From the NCBI RefSeq assembly GCF_014698235.1, contig NZ_JACJSP010000002.1, positions 124,001-188,000 on the forward strand: a DNA stretch of 64,000 bases. Direction: 5' to 3'. Shown here in pieces: positions 18,298 to 27,495 of the stretch. Source of the DNA: Limnothrix sp. FACHB-406. GTDB lineage: Bacteria > Cyanobacteriota > Cyanobacteriia > CACIAM-69d. A program made the translations under genes and the position numbers. How positions within the stretch are numbered: the first letter of the stretch is position 1; each line of letters begins with the position of its first letter. Below the pieces are notes generated by a model, which made no database searches, was not told where the DNA came from, and saw only the letters and a program-made list of their open reading frames with translations.

Positions 18298-20028
18298 TTA
18301 GGAAAACAGGCGATCGACCTTCAGGGGTTCACCGGGCTGGAGATGCTGAACCTGATTCGTCAAATCCCAGCTTTTTTGGAGCTGACCCGCTTGGTAAGTG
18401 CGGCTCATCACCACATAAATCGAAGTTTGATCAGTACCGATCTCCACTTCTTGCACGGGTTGCCAATCAGGAGCCAGCAACTCATCTTGCACCCGCCAGC
18501 CTTGCCCCACCCATTCCAAACGACGAATAAAACGATAGGGGGTCGATCGCTTGCCCACGATCAAAATCTGCTGCAAAATGCGCCGAATCAGGTTCGGAAA
18601 AAATCGCCCCACACTCAACATCACCAACCGCAAAATCATTAACTTGCTAGGGGTCATGAGGGTTTGTTTTGCCCAGCCCAGTTGCCCACAAATGCCAATG
18701 CGATCGGGTTCCACTTGCAGATCATATTGATCCACCAGATGACCCACAGCATTTTTCAGTTTTTTGCCCTGTTGCACTTGTAGTGAAAATTGCGTATCGG
18801 ATGCCAAGAGATGTTGATTTCGGAAAATTTTGAAAGTGCCCCCTTTGTTGAGGGCTAACAGTAAGGTCAGCCAGTGACCTTCATGGTTTTGGCGACGATC
18901 GATCAAAATTCTGGCTTCTGGCAGCCAAACTCGTAGGGGCTTGGGATCTGGAATGGACGGGCGATCGGGCACAAAATCCCGCCAAGCTAACAAATAATTC
19001 CAAGTGTGATGACCCACAATATGGTCATCCGCATAACAGGCTCCCAATCCCCGTGCGAGTCCTTGCAAAACTTGGTCATTAATCGCCAGGGCCGACGGCA
19101 TCCACCGCCCCACCAATTCAAAGCCATGGGGAAAGAAATTATAGGTATTTCGGCTTGTATATTCCCCTCCAAAAGAGCCATCGGGATGCACAAACCACTG
19201 CACCAACTCCACCGCTTGGGCTAAGGCGGGCTGCAATCTTGGATCCGCCTTGTCGCCCTGCAAAGTCAGCAACCGCGCCAAACAGGAAATGGTGAGGGTG
19301 TGGTAGCCCGGATCGCACCCTTCATATTCTTGAAACCAGCCTTCGGTGCTCTGCCAAGACAAAACCTGATTGAGGCGATCGACCTTGGCCCGTTGCCATC
19401 GATCGGTCTGGAGCCGTTGCCCCAGCAACTCCAAACACAGCACAATCAAGGCCTGGTGATTGGTGAGCCGGCCGCTTTCTTGGTGATGGGCCAACCAATC
19501 GGCCCGCCGACTCAAAAATTGCCAAATTTGCGGATCATCCAGCCCAATTAGCTCACAGGCATCAATGCAGGCCAGCAAAGAAAAGGCCGCCGCCCCTCCG
19601 GCCCGCTCAAAGGGAAAATAATCATCACAGGAGCCATCGGGATGAGAGCTTTGGGCCCCGTAGCGAATGCCGGCCTCAACCCAGCGCCGGAGGTTAGGCT
19701 GCTGATAAAAAGGATTGTTCGGCAAAGGCAGGGCCCAAACCAACGCCAGGGGCAGCACAAATTCCTGGCTCATGCCGCTGGGAAAGTCCACGATTTTGTA
19801 TTGCCAGTAGTTGCGATCGAAGCAACCGTAGGTGGGGCTATGGGGGTTGCGATCGCACAGGGTCAAAATTTTGGGAATTTGGGCGATCGCCGCCTGGGCA
19901 AACTGATCCCGATCGGGCTGTGATGGGAAAGATGAAGGCTGATGAGGCATGGAGCTAGAAAACTCATCGATCGCCATAGGGAAGTGCAGTTGTGGTTGAG
20001 CGGATGTGTGAATTGAGGCGTGGGGCAT
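18298..20028 (-). CDS. Heparinase-like / alpha-alpha toroid protein, function unknown
   Basis: A 576-aa protein. Residues about 45-350 have the repeating helix and Gly/Trp/His pattern of alpha/alpha-toroid carbohydrate-active proteins (CDRNPHSPTYGCFDRNYWQYK, DGSCDDYFPFERAGGAAAFS, EGWFQEYEGCDPGYHTLT, HPDGSFGGEYTSRNTYNFFPHG). Residues 360-576 look beta-rich with a basic helical insert. This resembles heparinase II/III or lyase-like proteins, but no catalytic residues can be assigned with confidence. No signal peptide is seen. The start may be the ATG at 20028 or internal ATGs at about codons 18 and 27. It precedes the flippase-like gene, suggesting a joint role in surface glycan metabolism. Confidence 0.7.
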   Translation of the reverse strand: MPHASIHTSAQPQLHFPMAIDEFSSSMPHQPSSFPSQPDRDQFAQAAIAQIPKILTLCDRNPHSPTYGCFDRNYWQYKIVDFPSGMSQEFVLPLALVWALPLPNNPFYQQPNLRRWVEAGIRYGAQSSHPDGSCDDYFPFERAGGAAAFSLLACIDACELIGLDDPQIWQFLSRRADWLAHHQESGRLTNHQALIVLCLELLGQRLQTDRWQRAKVDRLNQVLSWQSTEGWFQEYEGCDPGYHTLTISCLARLLTLQGDKADPRLQPALAQAVELVQWFVHPDGSFGGEYTSRNTYNFFPHGFELVGRWMPSALAINDQVLQGLARGLGACYADDHIVGHHTWNYLLAWRDFVPDRPSIPDPKPLRVWLPEARILIDRRQNHEGHWLTLLLALNKGGTFKIFRNQHLLASDTQFSLQVQQGKKLKNAVGHLVDQYDLQVEPDRIGICGQLGWAKQTLMTPSKLMILRLVMLSVGRFFPNLIRRILQQILIVGKRSTPYRFIRRLEWVGQGWRVQDELLAPDWQPVQEVEIGTDQTSIYVVMSRTYQAGQLQKSWDLTNQVQHLQPGEPLKVDRLFS

Positions 20029-20276
20029 GGGTCACCAACGATCGCGAGTTCGATCGCAGCAACAACCAAGATACGATCGCCCCGGGCCCCCGCCGTCATC
20101 ACCACCCATCCCAGCCCCTGTCACCGTATCCCGCCGGCCACTCGCTAGGATAGAAACATCATGCAGGTTAATTTTGCGCCAGTTAACTTCGCACCAGTCG
20201 ATTTCTCAGCAACTGCCTTGAACCCCTTGAGTGCCTTGCCCTCTCAACTCAGCCGACTCATGCGGAGGTAGCGATC

Positions 20277-21287
20277 GTGCTCAACCCCACAAAGTCGATC
20301 GTGGACGAACTCACCCGAGAACTAGCAGACGGTTACCGCCAAACCTACGGCGGTATGAAACCGGACTATGCGGAAATTCTCGGGTGGGTTGCCAACATGG
20401 CCCTAGAAAACATCGCCAACAGTGACGCGCTCTACCACAACGTTGAGCACACCATGTACGTCACCCTGGTGGGCCAAGAAATTTTGAAAGGCAAGCATAT
20501 TCGCCAAGGCGGCGTGACCTGCGAAGATTGGCTGCTCTTTCACGTCTCGCTGCTGTGTCACGACATTGGCTATGTACGCGGCGTTTGTCACCGCGATCGC
20601 CCCCAGCAGCGGATCTACGCTACCGGCATTGACGACGAAACCATCGCCCTCCCCACCGGAGCCACCGATGCTAGCATGGCTCCCTACCACGTCGATCGGG
20701 GCAAACGTTTCATCAAAGACCGCTTCAAAAAGCACCGCCTCATCGACACCCAGGCCGTACAAGACAACATTGAACTCACCCGCTTCCCCGTTCCTCAAGA
20801 CAACGACCACGCCGACACCGTAGGCTATCCCGGCCTGGTGCGAGCCGCCGACTTGATCGGCCAACTCTCCGACCCGCGCTACTTACAAAAAATTCCTGCC
20901 CTCTATTACGAATTCGAGGAAATTGGCACCAATCAACAATTGGGCTACCACAGCCCTGATGACTTGCGCGCCAAATATCCCAGCTTCTATTGGAATGTGG
21001 TTTACCGGTACATTGAGCCAGCCCTCGGCCTGTTGGAGCTAACCCAAACCGGCAAGCAAATTGCCGCCAACCTCTATGCCAACGTCTTCCGGGTCGAACA
21101 CCAGCAATACACGCCCTTTTTTGCCCCCGAAGCCCACTCCTTAAGCTCAGCCACTTCCGCTAATTCCACTTCCGCTTCAGCATCCCCTTCAGTAAGCTCA
21201 GGGACTTCAGCCAACTCGGGAACCTCAAGCAGTGGAGCCATCTCCACCAAAAACAACGTGCAAAAACAAGGAAGCCACGCCGATTAG
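20277..21287 (+). CDS. HD-domain metalloprotein (cyanobacterial type)
   Basis: A 336-aa protein with a GTG start behind GGAGGT. Residues 45-260 form an HD-type metal-dependent phosphohydrolase domain: YHNVEHTMYVTLVGQEIL, then LLCHDIGYVRGVCHRD with the HD pair, then GLVRAADLIGQLSDPRY. The natural substrate is unknown; HD proteins commonly cleave nucleotides or cyclic dinucleotides. Residues about 285-336 are a low-complexity Ser/Thr/Ala tail (SSATSANSTSASASPSVSSG) unlikely to be catalytic and probably recently expanded. It is divergent from the toroid gene and convergent with psbO. Confidence 0.85.
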   Translation: MLNPTKSIVDELTRELADGYRQTYGGMKPDYAEILGWVANMALENIANSDALYHNVEHTMYVTLVGQEILKGKHIRQGGVTCEDWLLFHVSLLCHDIGYVRGVCHRDRPQQRIYATGIDDETIALPTGATDASMAPYHVDRGKRFIKDRFKKHRLIDTQAVQDNIELTRFPVPQDNDHADTVGYPGLVRAADLIGQLSDPRYLQKIPALYYEFEEIGTNQQLGYHSPDDLRAKYPSFYWNVVYRYIEPALGLLELTQTGKQIAANLYANVFRVEHQQYTPFFAPEAHSLSSATSANSTSASASPSVSSGTSANSGTSSSGAISTKNNVQKQGSHAD

Positions 21288-21465
21288 GCATGGCTCCCAA
21301 GCAAAGAGTTCTTAGGCAAAGAGTTTCTAGGCGAAGAGTTCTCAACCAAAAAGTTCTCAACCAAAGAACCTAGGGGGCATGATGTGAGGGCTGCCTTGTC
21401 ATAGGGATTCGGTTTCCCCTGCCCAGCGCTGGCCCTGCATGTCCCCCTTGTCCCTTGTTTATGGC

Positions 21466-22296
21466 CTAGGCATCGCTGTCCACACGGGCATAGAAGCGAC
21501 CGACAATCTTCATGTCGCTCGGCTTCTTGGAACCCATGTCGGTATCCGAGGGTTGGTAGCTAACGAAAGTGCCGGCAATTTCGTTGGTGTCAGCGTCCAC
21601 CTTCGACACTTGCAGCGAGATGTTGCCCGTGCCGATGTCGTATTTCTTGACGTTTTCTTTCACCAGTTCGTCGCTGTCAGCATCAGCGGGCAGCGCCACG
21701 GCATTGTCATAGCCGCTGGCCAAACCACGACCCTTCGGATCCAAGAAGGTGGAACCACGATAGGAGGGAACGCGGAATTGGCCCTTCAGGTCGGTGGAAG
21801 AGGTGATGGCCGCTTGACCGGCTTGGCTGGTGGCCACCAGTTGCTTGATCGTGAACAGGAAGGGCACTTCTTCGCCACCGGGCAGCAGCACGGTTGAAGG
21901 TTGGAAGTCAAAGCCATCTTCTTCGGTGAAGGTCAGCGAGCCATCGCTGTTCACGGCCAGGGAGCCTTGAATTTGGTCGAGGGAGCTGGTTTTGCGGGTC
22001 AGCAAACGGCCTTCCACAAATTCCGCTTCTCTGCGCTTGTTAAGGCCTTCTTCTTTTACGTAGTAATTAAGGGGCTGTAAGCACAGGGCTTGAATGCTGT
22101 AATTTTTACCTGCTTCAAGGGCGATCGAACCGCGCGTGACGGTATCGACATCAGGGCAGTTATTCGCCAGACCGGTGTTCCGAATTTCTTCGTAGGTCAG
22201 GGGGCGATCGCTGGCCATTGAGGCATCGCCGCAGGCCGCCGTTAGCACACTCAGGCACAGGGCCAGAAGCGCGGCGATCAAAGCTTTGTATCGCAT
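21466..22296 (-). CDS. psbO: Photosystem II manganese-stabilising protein PsbO
   Basis: A 276-aa precursor of the 33-kDa extrinsic protein that stabilises the Mn4CaO5 cluster on the lumenal side of photosystem II. Residues 1-25 are a signal peptide (RYKALIAALLALCLSVLTAACG), with a Cys that could allow lipoprotein processing. The mature part begins near LTYEEIRNTGLANNCP; family signatures include FDFQPSTVLLPGGEEVPFLF, FRVPSYRGSTFLDPKGRG and the C-terminal GRFYARVDSDA. The start ATG at 22296 is behind TGAGG. It is a single-gene unit. Two to four imperfect copies of an AAGAGTTCT-type repeat lie after the stop (about 21300-21370). Confidence 0.96.
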   Translation of the reverse strand: MRYKALIAALLALCLSVLTAACGDASMASDRPLTYEEIRNTGLANNCPDVDTVTRGSIALEAGKNYSIQALCLQPLNYYVKEEGLNKRREAEFVEGRLLTRKTSSLDQIQGSLAVNSDGSLTFTEEDGFDFQPSTVLLPGGEEVPFLFTIKQLVATSQAGQAAITSSTDLKGQFRVPSYRGSTFLDPKGRGLASGYDNAVALPADADSDELVKENVKKYDIGTGNISLQVSKVDADTNEIAGTFVSYQPSDTDMGSKKPSDMKIVGRFYARVDSDA

Positions 22297-22737
22297 GGTG
22301 AACCTCAATCTCTAAAGTCTTGCTAAGGTCTCAAGGAATATTAGAAGAAGACTGGGACAAGTCTCGTGGCAGCGATCGGCGAGGGGTTACGACCGTAAGG
22401 GGCAAGCAGGCTACCCGATCGGGCAGTTACTAAACCCAAGCCCGCTGTCCAAGGTTTTCTAGATGGCCCGCGTGAAATCACCCGAAGAATCCGCTTGAGC
22501 AAGCGATCTACAGCGCAACACCACGCCACTAGGCATCCGAATTTTGGGGTTAATTGAGAAAACAATCAATCTCAATCAATCCCAACGATCGCTGGATATA
22601 CCAAGCCAAGCGTCCCAATAGAGCATTCTACACGCCTCAGCGACCGCCCAATCGATTTCGCTGATTTGATCGATCGCTTTCGATCATCACCCAAGGACAC
22701 CGTCCCCAAGCTGATTTCTGAGCCAAGCCCCCAAGCG

Positions 22738-22771
22738 CAGCGGGGCCAGATTTAAACATCCGGCCCCGCTG
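22738..22771. terminator. Strong GC-rich hairpin
   Basis: CAGCGGGGCC and GGCCCCGCTG pair perfectly (10 bp) around a 14-nt loop. On the plus strand an imperfect T-rich tail follows (ATTTTGGGTTTGGTTTTG). No plus-strand gene ends here, so it may serve the minus-strand 63-aa gene as a transcript end or be part of a repeat. Confidence 0.45.
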
Positions 22772-22923
22772 CTGATTTTGGGTTTGGTTTTGTGCTTGAC
22801 CCGGTGGTTCCCTCAGTGGCCCCTGTTGTGGAGCAGGGGGCCGGTGGGTGGGGTCTGGATCAGGACTGGGCAATTAACTGGGTGATCAACTGGGCAATCA
22901 GGCGATCGACTGAATCGATTGCT

Positions 22924-22957
22924 CGATTGCTCGATTGCTTGATCAATCGAGCAATCG
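22924..22957. repeat. Foldback of CGATTGCT repeats after the 63-aa gene
   Basis: Perfect 14-bp arms CGATTGCTCGATTG (22924-22937) and CAATCGAGCAATCG (22944-22957) with a 6-nt loop. The left arm is part of three tandem CGATTGCT units starting at 22916. It lies 20 bp after the stop of the minus-strand 63-aa gene and could stabilise its mRNA end; no U-tract follows. Confidence 0.7.
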
Positions 22958-22977
22958 CCTGGCCCCGTGATGCTTGC

Positions 22978-23169
22978 CTAGCTCATGGTGGCTGGGCTGC
23001 GATCATAGCTATCGCTAACCAACTTGCCTTGAATGTGGGTCAGGCGGTTGGCCGCATCGGCGGTCAGACCCATGGTGACGCTAGCGCGGCCTAGCAGGGA
23101 TTGATGACGGTGCTTAACGGAATGGTGACGTTGGGTCATCAGGGCACGAGCGCGGTCGAGACTAGACAT
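22978..23169 (-). CDS. Small basic protein (63 aa), function unknown
   Basis: A 63-aa protein, MSSLDRARALMTQRH followed by a His/Arg-rich stretch (HSVKHRHQSLLGRASVTMG) and a helical tail. The ATG at 23169 has a very good ribosome-binding site (CGGAGGTTG, 7-8 nt upstream), which makes this a real gene despite its size. No family is recognised; the charge suggests nucleic-acid or phosphate contact, but that is a guess. It stands alone between psbO and the alpha-oxoamine synthase, with a large foldback directly after the stop. Confidence 0.7.
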   Translation of the reverse strand: MSSLDRARALMTQRHHSVKHRHQSLLGRASVTMGLTADAANRLTHIQGKLVSDSYDRSPATMS

Positions 23170-23757
23170 GGGAGCAACCTCCGAGGAAAAACTGATTGAG
23201 GGTTATAGCGACAACAACCGTTGATTAACTCCCGGACTGTTGGAGGGCGATGCAGGCATTGCGCCGGGTGGGCGGCAATCCCTGGCCCGATCGGGCCTTG
23301 GTTACTGGCTCTACTGGGCCAGAAATCAAGGTCGGTTTCAGGCCGTTGTCCTATTCCTGAGAGTAGCGCAGATGAAAAATTTCTGCCAATTTCTGTATCA
23401 AGAGTTACGGAATACAAATCTTTAGAATTAGTCCCAAGGGGGTTGCACGCGATCGCGCGGGGTCTGAATAGGGGCCCAGTTGCATGACCAATCCATTGCC
23501 CCTTGCAAGAGCAGGCGCGAACTGAGATACAGTTAAGAGCAATTTGCGAGCGCAACAAATCGCAATACACCGAAACCATCGCAATCCCACACCCTGCCCA
23601 GTGACTGGGAAGGAGACTCGGATCATTACCCCCCGACTCCTAACCCCTCCTAAGCTGTTTTGGCGGGAAATCTGCGGCAGTGACTGCAACGACGCGATCG
23701 CACCCTGGGTCGGATAAGGATCGATCGCAACCAGCAATTTGAGGCGAGGAGAAACCT
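23170..23757. other. Intergenic region upstream of the alpha-oxoamine synthase gene
   Basis: About 590 bp, divergent promoter region for the 63-aa gene and the PLP enzyme. The bases before the GTG start (GAGGCGAGGAGAAACCT) give a good Shine-Dalgarno sequence. No other structure stands out. Confidence 0.45.
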
Positions 23758-25038
23758 GTGGAAGTCGTCAAAGAGTACGTCCAGCGCTGGTATGAGAGCG
23801 ATCTCGATCCAGATGAATATATTTGCCACCAGAAGCAGGGCAACTGGGTCGAAATTGAGGAGGCGACAACGGGGGAACGCTTCGAGGTGCTGACCTTTTG
23901 TACGAATGACGTACTGGGGTTAACGATGAACCCGGCCGTGCGCCAGGCTGCCATCGACTCAATTTTGCAATACGGCACCTCGAATAGTTCCTGCTCGGTG
24001 TTAAGTGGTCGGATTGATCTGCACCGCCAACTGGAAGATGAAATTTCCAGCTTCAAGCATTTGCCTCACACGCAACTGTTCATGAATGCCTGGATGGCCA
24101 TGCAGGCCGTGATTGATGGGTTCTGCCATTTGGCCATTCAGGTGCCGGGCTTTACCCACGATCGCGAAACCCTGATCATGTCGGACGTGTTGAACCACGG
24201 CTGCATCATCTCGGCCTTGGCCCACGCTCGGACGCGATCGGGCAAAACCTTTAGCTATAGCCCCCATGTGCGGGTGAAGGCTTACCGCCACTGCGATGCG
24301 CAAGATTTGGCTCGCAAACTGGAACGCCATGCGCGGCCAGGCGATCGCATTTTTGTGGTGTCGGATGCGGTGTTTTCGATGGATGGGGATGTGGCTCCTC
24401 TGCCGGAAATGATCGAGGTGCTCAGTCGCTATCCCGGCTCCGTGCTGTTGATGGACGAAGCCCACGCCAGCGGCGCTCTGGGGCCCACGGGCCGCGGCAT
24501 CTATGAGCATTTTGGGATTTTGCCCAGCGATGCGATCGCCAAAGGTGTTGTGCCCCTGATCATGACCACCTTCTCGAAGTTTGCGGCTTCGGCCGGTGCG
24601 GCCATCAGCACCCATGTGGCGGAATTCAAGCCGCTGATGAATGTGTCGCCCACCTCGATCGGAACCATTTCCCTGCCGCCGCCAATGACCGCCGCCGCCC
24701 TGGAGAGTATTCGCCAAGTGCGCCAACATCCAGAGCTGGTGAAGCGCCTGCAAGACAACACTCGCTACTTGCGATCGCGGTTGACGGCCGCCAACTTTGA
24801 AGTGATGGGCGAAACCAATGTGTTGCCCGTGTTGCTGCCACCGGACATGAACCCGAAATATTTTGCCCGCCAACTGATGGCTGAGCATGGCATTTGGGTT
24901 TCTCCGATTTGGTTCATTGCCAAGCCTCGGGTGCGGATCACGGCCAACGCGCTCCATACCCAAGACGAGATGGATCGGTTGGTGGATGCCATGGTGCAGG
25001 TGCGCGAGTCCATGTATGCCGCCAGCAAGTCAGCCTAG
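23758..25038 (+). CDS. Alpha-oxoamine synthase family PLP enzyme
   Basis: A 426-aa fold-type I PLP enzyme of the group that includes 8-amino-7-oxononanoate synthase, 2-amino-3-ketobutyrate CoA ligase and serine palmitoyltransferase. It joins an acyl-CoA to an amino acid with loss of CO2. Visible marks are TNDVLGLTMNPAVRQAAIDS, YGTSNSSCSVLSGRIDLHRQLE, LLMDEAHASGALGPTGRGIYE (PLP-ring Asp) and the Schiff-base lysine K274 in MTTFSKFAASAGAA. The N-terminal 40 residues are longer than in BioF. The start is GTG after GGAG. Which acyl donor is used cannot be read; no biotin genes are nearby. Confidence 0.85.
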   Translation: MEVVKEYVQRWYESDLDPDEYICHQKQGNWVEIEEATTGERFEVLTFCTNDVLGLTMNPAVRQAAIDSILQYGTSNSSCSVLSGRIDLHRQLEDEISSFKHLPHTQLFMNAWMAMQAVIDGFCHLAIQVPGFTHDRETLIMSDVLNHGCIISALAHARTRSGKTFSYSPHVRVKAYRHCDAQDLARKLERHARPGDRIFVVSDAVFSMDGDVAPLPEMIEVLSRYPGSVLLMDEAHASGALGPTGRGIYEHFGILPSDAIAKGVVPLIMTTFSKFAASAGAAISTHVAEFKPLMNVSPTSIGTISLPPPMTAAALESIRQVRQHPELVKRLQDNTRYLRSRLTAANFEVMGETNVLPVLLPPDMNPKYFARQLMAEHGIWVSPIWFIAKPRVRITANALHTQDEMDRLVDAMVQVRESMYAASKSA

Positions 25039-25239
25039 GTTGACCTCGGTTGATCTCAGTTGACCCAGGCGGGCCAAGAGCTGCCTAGGATAGATAGCAA
25101 CTGCTGGGACTGCTGGCCAAGATTTTTGACCGAGATTGCTGGTCAAAATTCCTTGCGCCAATCAATCCAAGTCCCTCCTTCACATGCCCTAGGTGGCCGC
25201 CTTGGCCGCTGCTGATTCCTCATCAATTTGGATAATTCT

Positions 25240-25440
25240 ATGACCACCCATTTCATTGAGTTTGAGATTGACTTGAACGAGTCGCCGATGGCGCTGCCCC
25301 AGGCGATCGAAACGGAATTGCATAAACGGGGTGAGCCGTTGCGGTGGGCAGTGACCCAGGTGGAGGATGATTTGGCCAATGTGGAGGCGATTGTGACCAC
25401 GGGCCTGGTGACCAGCGAACCGATCGAGTCGAACGTTTAA
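25240..25440 (+). CDS. Small conserved protein (66 aa), function unknown
   Basis: A 66-aa protein MTTHFIEFEIDLNESPMAL to TGLVTSEPIESNV, alternating beta and alpha as in a small ferredoxin-like fold, with no cysteines. I choose the ATG at 25240 over an upstream TTG. No family can be named. It lies between the PLP enzyme and the DUF3326 gene on the same strand with about 200 and 170 bp spacers, so shared regulation is uncertain. Confidence 0.7.
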   Translation: MTTHFIEFEIDLNESPMALPQAIETELHKRGEPLRWAVTQVEDDLANVEAIVTTGLVTSEPIESNV

Positions 25441-25607
25441 TGGCGCACCGCAGGCCTTAAACTCCAGGCCTTAAACTTCAGACCGGAAGCGCTTGTTTGG
25501 CTCCCGGCTTCATTCCGCAAATATCCGGATCAAACCCGGCCGATGCGCGAGACCGGGGGCCAAGCCGTTGTTGTTCCATGTCCTACGTCTGATGCAAGCT
25601 GTGCCCG

Positions 25608-26696
25608 ATGCAATCTGCGATCGTTGACCGAACTCGCCCGTTTACGGCGGTCTTGCTGATTCCCACCGGCATTGGTGCAACGATCGGGGGTTACGCAGGC
25701 GATGGGCTACCGGTGGCGCGGGCCATGGCCTCGGCGGTGGATTGTTTAATCACCCATCCCAATGTGTTGAACGGGGCCATGCTCTATTGGCCGTTGCCCA
25801 ACACCCTGTATGTGGAAGGCTATGCGCTCGATCGCCTCGCGGCTGGTGACTGGGGGCTGCGGCCGGTGCGCCAAAACCGGATCGCTCTGATTTTGGATCG
25901 GGCCATTGAGCCGGAATTGCAGCGACGACAACTGCAAGCGGCCGACGCGGCCCGAGCCACCTTGGGCATTGATGTGATGGCGGCAATTGTGACCGATCGC
26001 CCCCTGGGAGTGGCTCTCAAAATTTCCGCTTCCGGGGCCTCTTGGGGAACCATTGCCCAACCCGCCAGCCTGCTGAGGGCAGCGGAACGGGCGATCGAAG
26101 CCGGAGCCGAGGCGATCGCCGTGGTGGCCCGTTTTCCCGACGAAGACACCCCCCTAACCACCGCCTATCGTCAAGGCCGGGGCGTGGATCCGATCGCCGG
26201 AGCCGAAGCGGTGATCAGCCATTTGGTGGTGCGAGAATTTGCCGTGCCCTGTGCCCATGCGCCGGCCTTGGTCAGCGGCCCCCCAGTGGCAGACTTGGCC
26301 CCGCGATCGGCCGCTGAAGAATTGGGCCATACTTTCCTGCCCTGCGTGCTGGCTGGCCTGTGGCGATCACCCCAATTCCTGCGCGATTGGGCCCAATGGC
26401 AACCCCTAGACATCACCCGCAACTCGATCGATGTGGTGATTACGCCCACGAGTGCCTGTGGCGGCGCGGCCGTTTTGCATTGGGCCGCCGCCGGGGCCGA
26501 TATCCTCGCGGTGGACGACAACGCCACGACGATGCAAGTCCCCCCCGAAGCGCTGAATTTGCGAGCCACACGGGTGCGATCATACTTAGAGGCGATCGGT
26601 TGGCTCACGGCCCGCCGGGCTGGCCTCTGGCCCGATGCCTTGCGATCGGATCCAATCATGCCGTTATTGCCAACGGTTGATTCGCCTGGGGATTAA
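25608..26696 (+). CDS. DUF3326 family protein
   Basis: A 362-aa protein of the DUF3326 family found in cyanobacteria and plastids, with no known reaction. Conserved stretches are LLIPTGIGATIGGYAGDGLP, HPNVLNGAMLYWPLPNTLYV, IVTDRPLGVALKISASGASW and VVITPTSACGGAAVLHWAAA. The Gly-rich N-terminal loop suggests nucleotide or cofactor contact; that is inference. No membrane helix or signal peptide is seen. Three exact 10-nt repeats follow the stop, then the CPBP gene. Confidence 0.85.
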   Translation: MQSAIVDRTRPFTAVLLIPTGIGATIGGYAGDGLPVARAMASAVDCLITHPNVLNGAMLYWPLPNTLYVEGYALDRLAAGDWGLRPVRQNRIALILDRAIEPELQRRQLQAADAARATLGIDVMAAIVTDRPLGVALKISASGASWGTIAQPASLLRAAERAIEAGAEAIAVVARFPDEDTPLTTAYRQGRGVDPIAGAEAVISHLVVREFAVPCAHAPALVSGPPVADLAPRSAAEELGHTFLPCVLAGLWRSPQFLRDWAQWQPLDITRNSIDVVITPTSACGGAAVLHWAAAGADILAVDDNATTMQVPPEALNLRATRVRSYLEAIGWLTARRAGLWPDALRSDPIMPLLPTVDSPGD

Positions 26697-26700
26697 GCAC

Positions 26701-26730
26701 CACCCATCGCCACCCATCGCCACCCATCGC
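26701..26730. repeat. Three tandem CACCCATCGC repeats
   Basis: Three exact, contiguous 10-nt copies of CACCCATCGC starting 4 bp after the DUF3326 stop. Short slippage repeats like this recur at several gene ends in the window. Confidence 0.9.
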
Positions 26731-26806
26731 TGTTGATTCGCCCTTCAGAGCCATTTTTCATGCACCCCTGCCCTCGCTCCATCCCCGCTCCGCCCCGTCA
26801 AGCCCT

Positions 26807-27388
26807 GTGAATGATTTTGAGGATTTGGATCTAGAACCCCTAGAGCGATCGCAGCTTTTGATGACGATCGCCCTCACTGCCCTGGCCTTTTGGGGAGGGG
26901 CGCAACTGTGGCTCTGGTTGGGCCAAGTGCAGCGCTGGCCTGTGATTTGGTCTTGGACTGGGGTGGCGATCGGGCTGGGGCTGGGCCTCGCCATCACCGG
27001 CCTCAGCGGCGCGATCGCCCTAGTTTGGCCCGGATATCGTCGCAGCGCCCAAGCCTATCTCAACTGGTTGATGCCTTCCCTTTTGCCTTGGGATGCACTT
27101 TGGGTGGGCCTGTTGCCCGGAGCCAGCGAAGAACTGTTCTTTCGGGGGGTGATGTTTCCCGGCTTGGGCGCTGACTGGCTGGCCCTGTTGGGATCTAGCC
27201 TTTGCTTTGGTTGGCTGCATTTGGCAGGACGCAAGCACTGGCCCTACGCCGCTTGGGCCGGCATCACCGGGGCCATTCTCTGCGGCAGTGCTTGGTGGAC
27301 GAGCAATTTGCTGGTTCCCACCATTGCCCACATCACCACCAATGCATTGGCTGTGTTGATCTGGCACTATCAACGAGCCAAGGCCTAG
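26807..27388 (+). CDS. CPBP-family intramembrane metalloprotease
   Basis: A 193-aa integral membrane protein with a GTG start. It carries the three CPBP/Abi motifs: SEELFFRGVMFPGL (Glu-Glu and Arg), FGWLHLAG (Phe and His) and PTIAHITTNAL (His, Asn). About five to six membrane helices are seen, from residue 20 onward. The family includes Rce1-type CAAX proteases and bacterial self-immunity proteins; its substrate here is unknown. A 10-nt tandem repeat lies 77 bp upstream. Confidence 0.85.
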   Translation: MNDFEDLDLEPLERSQLLMTIALTALAFWGGAQLWLWLGQVQRWPVIWSWTGVAIGLGLGLAITGLSGAIALVWPGYRRSAQAYLNWLMPSLLPWDALWVGLLPGASEELFFRGVMFPGLGADWLALLGSSLCFGWLHLAGRKHWPYAAWAGITGAILCGSAWWTSNLLVPTIAHITTNALAVLIWHYQRAKA

Positions 27389-27495
27389 GGGCGAAACCGT
27401 CCAGTACCCGCCCAGTGCGATAGACTAGGGGCTGCCAGCATCCGCCCGCCATTGCGGTTTGCGGCGGCTTTGTTCACTCTCCCAGCTTTTTGCCG

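Larger units (their letters stand above)
22297..22977. other. Intergenic region upstream of psbO, with strong hairpins
   Basis: About 680 bp with no convincing gene; psbO promoter sequences must lie near 22300-22600. Two strong inverted repeats (listed separately) occupy 22738-22771 and 22924-22957. Confidence 0.5.

Noticed and set aside
24001-24963. Minus-strand frame of 320 codons opposite the PLP enzyme
   Set aside because: Antisense shadow with no start signal or family motif.
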